Origin: Leptospira harrisiae
GTDB taxonomy: Bacteria; Spirochaetota; Leptospiria; Leptospirales; Leptospiraceae
NCBI RefSeq assembly: GCF_002811945.1
Contig: NZ_NPDX01000006.1
Location: 1-64,000, forward strand
Length of the DNA stretch: 64,000 bases
Direction of reading: 5' to 3'
Each line of letters starts with the position of its first letter. Position 1 is the stretch's first letter. Made by a program: the position numbers and the translations under genes. The notes below the pieces were generated by a model that was not told the origin of the DNA, ran no database searches, and saw only the letters and a program-made list of their open reading frames with translations. This document shows positions 62,358-64,000 of the stretch, one piece after another.

Positions 62358-63380
62358 ATGTTAAACAAAGTATGGGAAATCCAAGGATCATTCGGATTAG
62401 AAAACCTAAAACAAACTACAAGGGATCTTTCTGAATCACTGACTCCTAAAGAAGTTCTCGTTCGCCTAACAGCCACTTCACTAAACTATCGTGATTATTT
62501 AATGGTGATTGGAACTTATAACCCAAGGCAAAAACTTCCCCTCATCCCTTGTTCTGATGGAGCCGGTGTGGTGGAAGCTGTTGGATCTGAGGTCACTCTT
62601 TGGAAAAAAGGAGACCGGGTGCTTCCGATTTTTGCCCAGAAGTGGATGGATGGGGCACCAAATATGGACAACCTCCGTTCCACTCTCGGTGGTCCACATG
62701 ACGGCTGTTTAGCGAATTTTGGTAAATTCCAAGAAGAAGGCCTTGTCGCCACACCAAACCACTTAAACGATAAAGAAGCAGCCACATTGGGATGCGCTGG
62801 GCTCACTGCCTACAATGCCGTTGTGAATTTTGGAGGGATTGAACCTGGATCCGATGTACTTTGTTTAGGAACTGGGGGTGTTTCTCTATTTGCCTTACAA
62901 TTTGCAAAAATGATGGGATCTCGGGTCATCATCACATCATCCAGTGATGAAAAACTAGAACGTGCCAAAACCCTCGGTGCGGACGTTACCATCAACTATG
63001 CAACCAAAACCAACTGGGAACGAGATGTCCGTAAACATACCAAGATGGCAGGTGCCGATCTCATCATCGAAGTGGGTGGTGCTGGCACGATGCAAAAATC
63101 AATGATGAGTGTCAAACCATACGGTATCATTGCTCTCATCGGAGTCCTTGCTGGTGGAGAATCAAGCCTTTCTCTTTACCCGATTCTTATGCAAGGAGTC
63201 AAAGTCCAAGGTGTGATCGTCGGAAGCCGCGCCGATTTTGAAAAAATGAACCGAGCCATCGAACAAAATAAAATGAAACCCGTTGTGGACAAAGTGTTCG
63301 GTTGGGATGAAGTCCCAGAGGCCTTACAGTATTTGCAAACCGGGAAACATTTTGGGAAAGTGGTGGTGAGTTGGGAATAG
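62358..63380 (+). CDS. Zinc-independent MDR-family oxidoreductase
   Basis: A 340-residue medium-chain dehydrogenase/reductase. [15 protein letters not shown] and [14 protein letters not shown] form the catalytic half. The typical zinc-binding Cys/His pattern is missing, as in quinone oxidoreductases and enoyl reductases. [18 protein letters not shown] is the NAD(P) loop. GAGG precedes the ATG. It is divergent from the SDR with 92 bp between starts, a shared regulatory region. A TetR-type gene is convergent downstream and may control it. Confidence 0.9.
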   Translation: MLNKVWEIQGSFGLENLKQTTRDLSESLTPKEVLVRLTATSLNYRDYLMVIGTYNPRQKLPLIPCSDGAGVVEAVGSEVTLWKKGDRVLPIFAQKWMDGAPNMDNLRSTLGGPHDGCLANFGKFQEEGLVATPNHLNDKEAATLGCAGLTAYNAVVNFGGIEPGSDVLCLGTGGVSLFALQFAKMMGSRVIITSSSDEKLERAKTLGADVTINYATKTNWERDVRKHTKMAGADLIIEVGGAGTMQKSMMSVKPYGIIALIGVLAGGESSLSLYPILMQGVKVQGVIVGSRADFEKMNRAIEQNKMKPVVDKVFGWDEVPEALQYLQTGKHFGKVVVSWE

Positions 63381-63460
63381 AGAATTAAAGATACAATACC
63401 AATAGTAATAGCAGAACCAAGAATCAAAAAAGATTCGTAATTTTCGCGTATCGAAGTTAG

Positions 63461-64000
63461 TTATTTTTGGTTTGCGATTCTATCTAATAATTCTTTTAGG
63501 AGAGTGCGCTCTCCCTCCGAAAGTGAGGAGGCACTCGGCAGTAACGCTTGCAAAGTAATTGCAGCCGACCCGATGTCGGAGCTAGAGGATTTTTGGGATG
63601 GTTTTTTATTTGTAATCGCCGAAACAAGCACCTCGCGTGCATCATAAGAAAGGTTGACATCGCGTATTTCTTCTGGCATCGCAAGTAGGCTGAGTACGAT
63701 TCCAGAACTAAAGGAATAAATCAATTCGGCCGCACGTTTTTCAGTCACCTGCAGCTGACCCGCAACTGCTATGCGGTGGACTAGTTCACTAAGAAGTTCT
63801 TTTGATTTTTCGATGATGGGTAAGTTTAATTCCGGCCTTGGTTCACCAAACATCAACACATAAAGGACTGGGTTTTCAAGTCCAAAGGTAATATGAGAAT
63901 CCCATGCCCTTCGGAGATCTTCTACAGGATCAGGACTTGGTTTTTGTTCTTTCTTCTTGTTAAAGGCTGCGACAAATCCAGATTCAGCTACGGCATCAAG
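63461..64000 (-). CDS. TetR-family transcriptional regulator, 5' end beyond the window
   Basis: The C-terminal 179 residues of a regulator that is open to the right window edge. The visible part is the helical ligand-binding domain, with VEDLRRAWDSHITFGLENP, VLYVLMFGEPRP and ELLSELVHRIAVAGQL. The DNA-binding helix-turn-helix lies outside. A TetR call rests on this domain alone, so it is moderate. A GTG within the visible part is not the true start, because the frame continues open upstream. Confidence 0.72.
   Translation of the reverse strand, partial: LDAVAESGFVAAFNKKKEQKPSPDPVEDLRRAWDSHITFGLENPVLYVLMFGEPRPELNLPIIEKSKELLSELVHRIAVAGQLQVTEKRAAELIYSFSSGIVLSLLAMPEEIRDVNLSYDAREVLVSAITNKKPSQKSSSSDIGSAAITLQALLPSASSLSEGERTLLKELLDRIANQK

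Noticed and set aside
1..64000. tRNA, rRNA, CRISPR arrays, insertion sequences, prophage
   Set aside because: No cloverleaf with a GTTCGA loop, no repeat-spacer pattern, no transposase or integrase reading frame was found by eye.

Overview
The window looks like chromosomal DNA from a spirochaete of the genus Leptospira, probably the saprophytic (L. biflexa-like) clade. The evidence is indirect: base composition is moderately AT-rich, an LruC-domain lipoprotein is present, spirochaete-type lipoboxes recur (L-A-N-C, V-M-A-C), and there is an abundance of PP2C/SpoIIE phosphatases, multi-domain histidine kinases and HAMP-linked cyclases. I see no rRNA, tRNA, IS element, prophage or CRISPR array. 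Genes are packed tightly, often with overlapping or nearly touching ends.

Layout. 0.1-9.9 kb: membrane class III adenylate cyclase, 1-Cys peroxiredoxin, OsmC protein, DUF547 protein, esterase and dinB, then a REC-PP2C response regulator overlapping a PAS-PAS histidine kinase. 10-13.5 kb: ExbB/ExbD, UbiE and the LruC-domain protein. 13.6-17.6 kb: the most unusual region, described below. 17.6-31.4 kb: O-antigen-ligase-like membrane protein, rpmG with a zinc-finger-degenerate DksA-like protein, BASS transporter, class V aminotransferase, alr, nitrilase-family amidase, argB, GAF-GAF-PP2C phosphatase with a coiled-coil partner, phosphofructokinase and small envelope proteins. 31.4-39.2 kb: a methionine-cycle block (metF-like, hypothetical, metH, fdxA-type ferredoxin, ahcY, ArsR-methyltransferase regulator) with a perfect 14-bp-arm palindrome just upstream of the regulator. 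39.3-48.3 kb: Cache-type chemoreceptor, outer-membrane protein, EamA transporter, small secreted proteins, M61 peptidase and corA. 48.3-55.5 kb: an operon efp-mtnB-SDR-SDR-orphan, divergent from epmB and its followers. 55.6-64 kb: exported MsrB, hybrid kinase, DEAD-box helicase, a lipid-modification group (CFA-type methyltransferase, DUF1295, SDR), a zinc-less-looking MDR reductase and a TetR regulator cut by the window end.

Main discovery candidate. At 15007-15378 (minus) lies a 123-residue photoactive yellow protein (PYP) homolog that aligns without gaps over its core to the Halorhodospira PYP as I remember it. It keeps the chromophore Cys (C67), Tyr (Y40), Glu (E44) and the pocket residues Y92, F94 and M98. 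It shares a two-gene operon with a small coiled-coil protein. Divergent from that operon is a membrane methyl-accepting protein with almost no periplasmic domain and no HAMP, and convergent with pyp is an acyl-AMP ligase fused to a carrier domain. Together this suggests a blue-light-sensing chemotaxis module, possibly with its own chromophore-activating enzyme. The ligase link and the physical coupling to the receptor are inference; no tyrosine ammonia-lyase is visible in the window.
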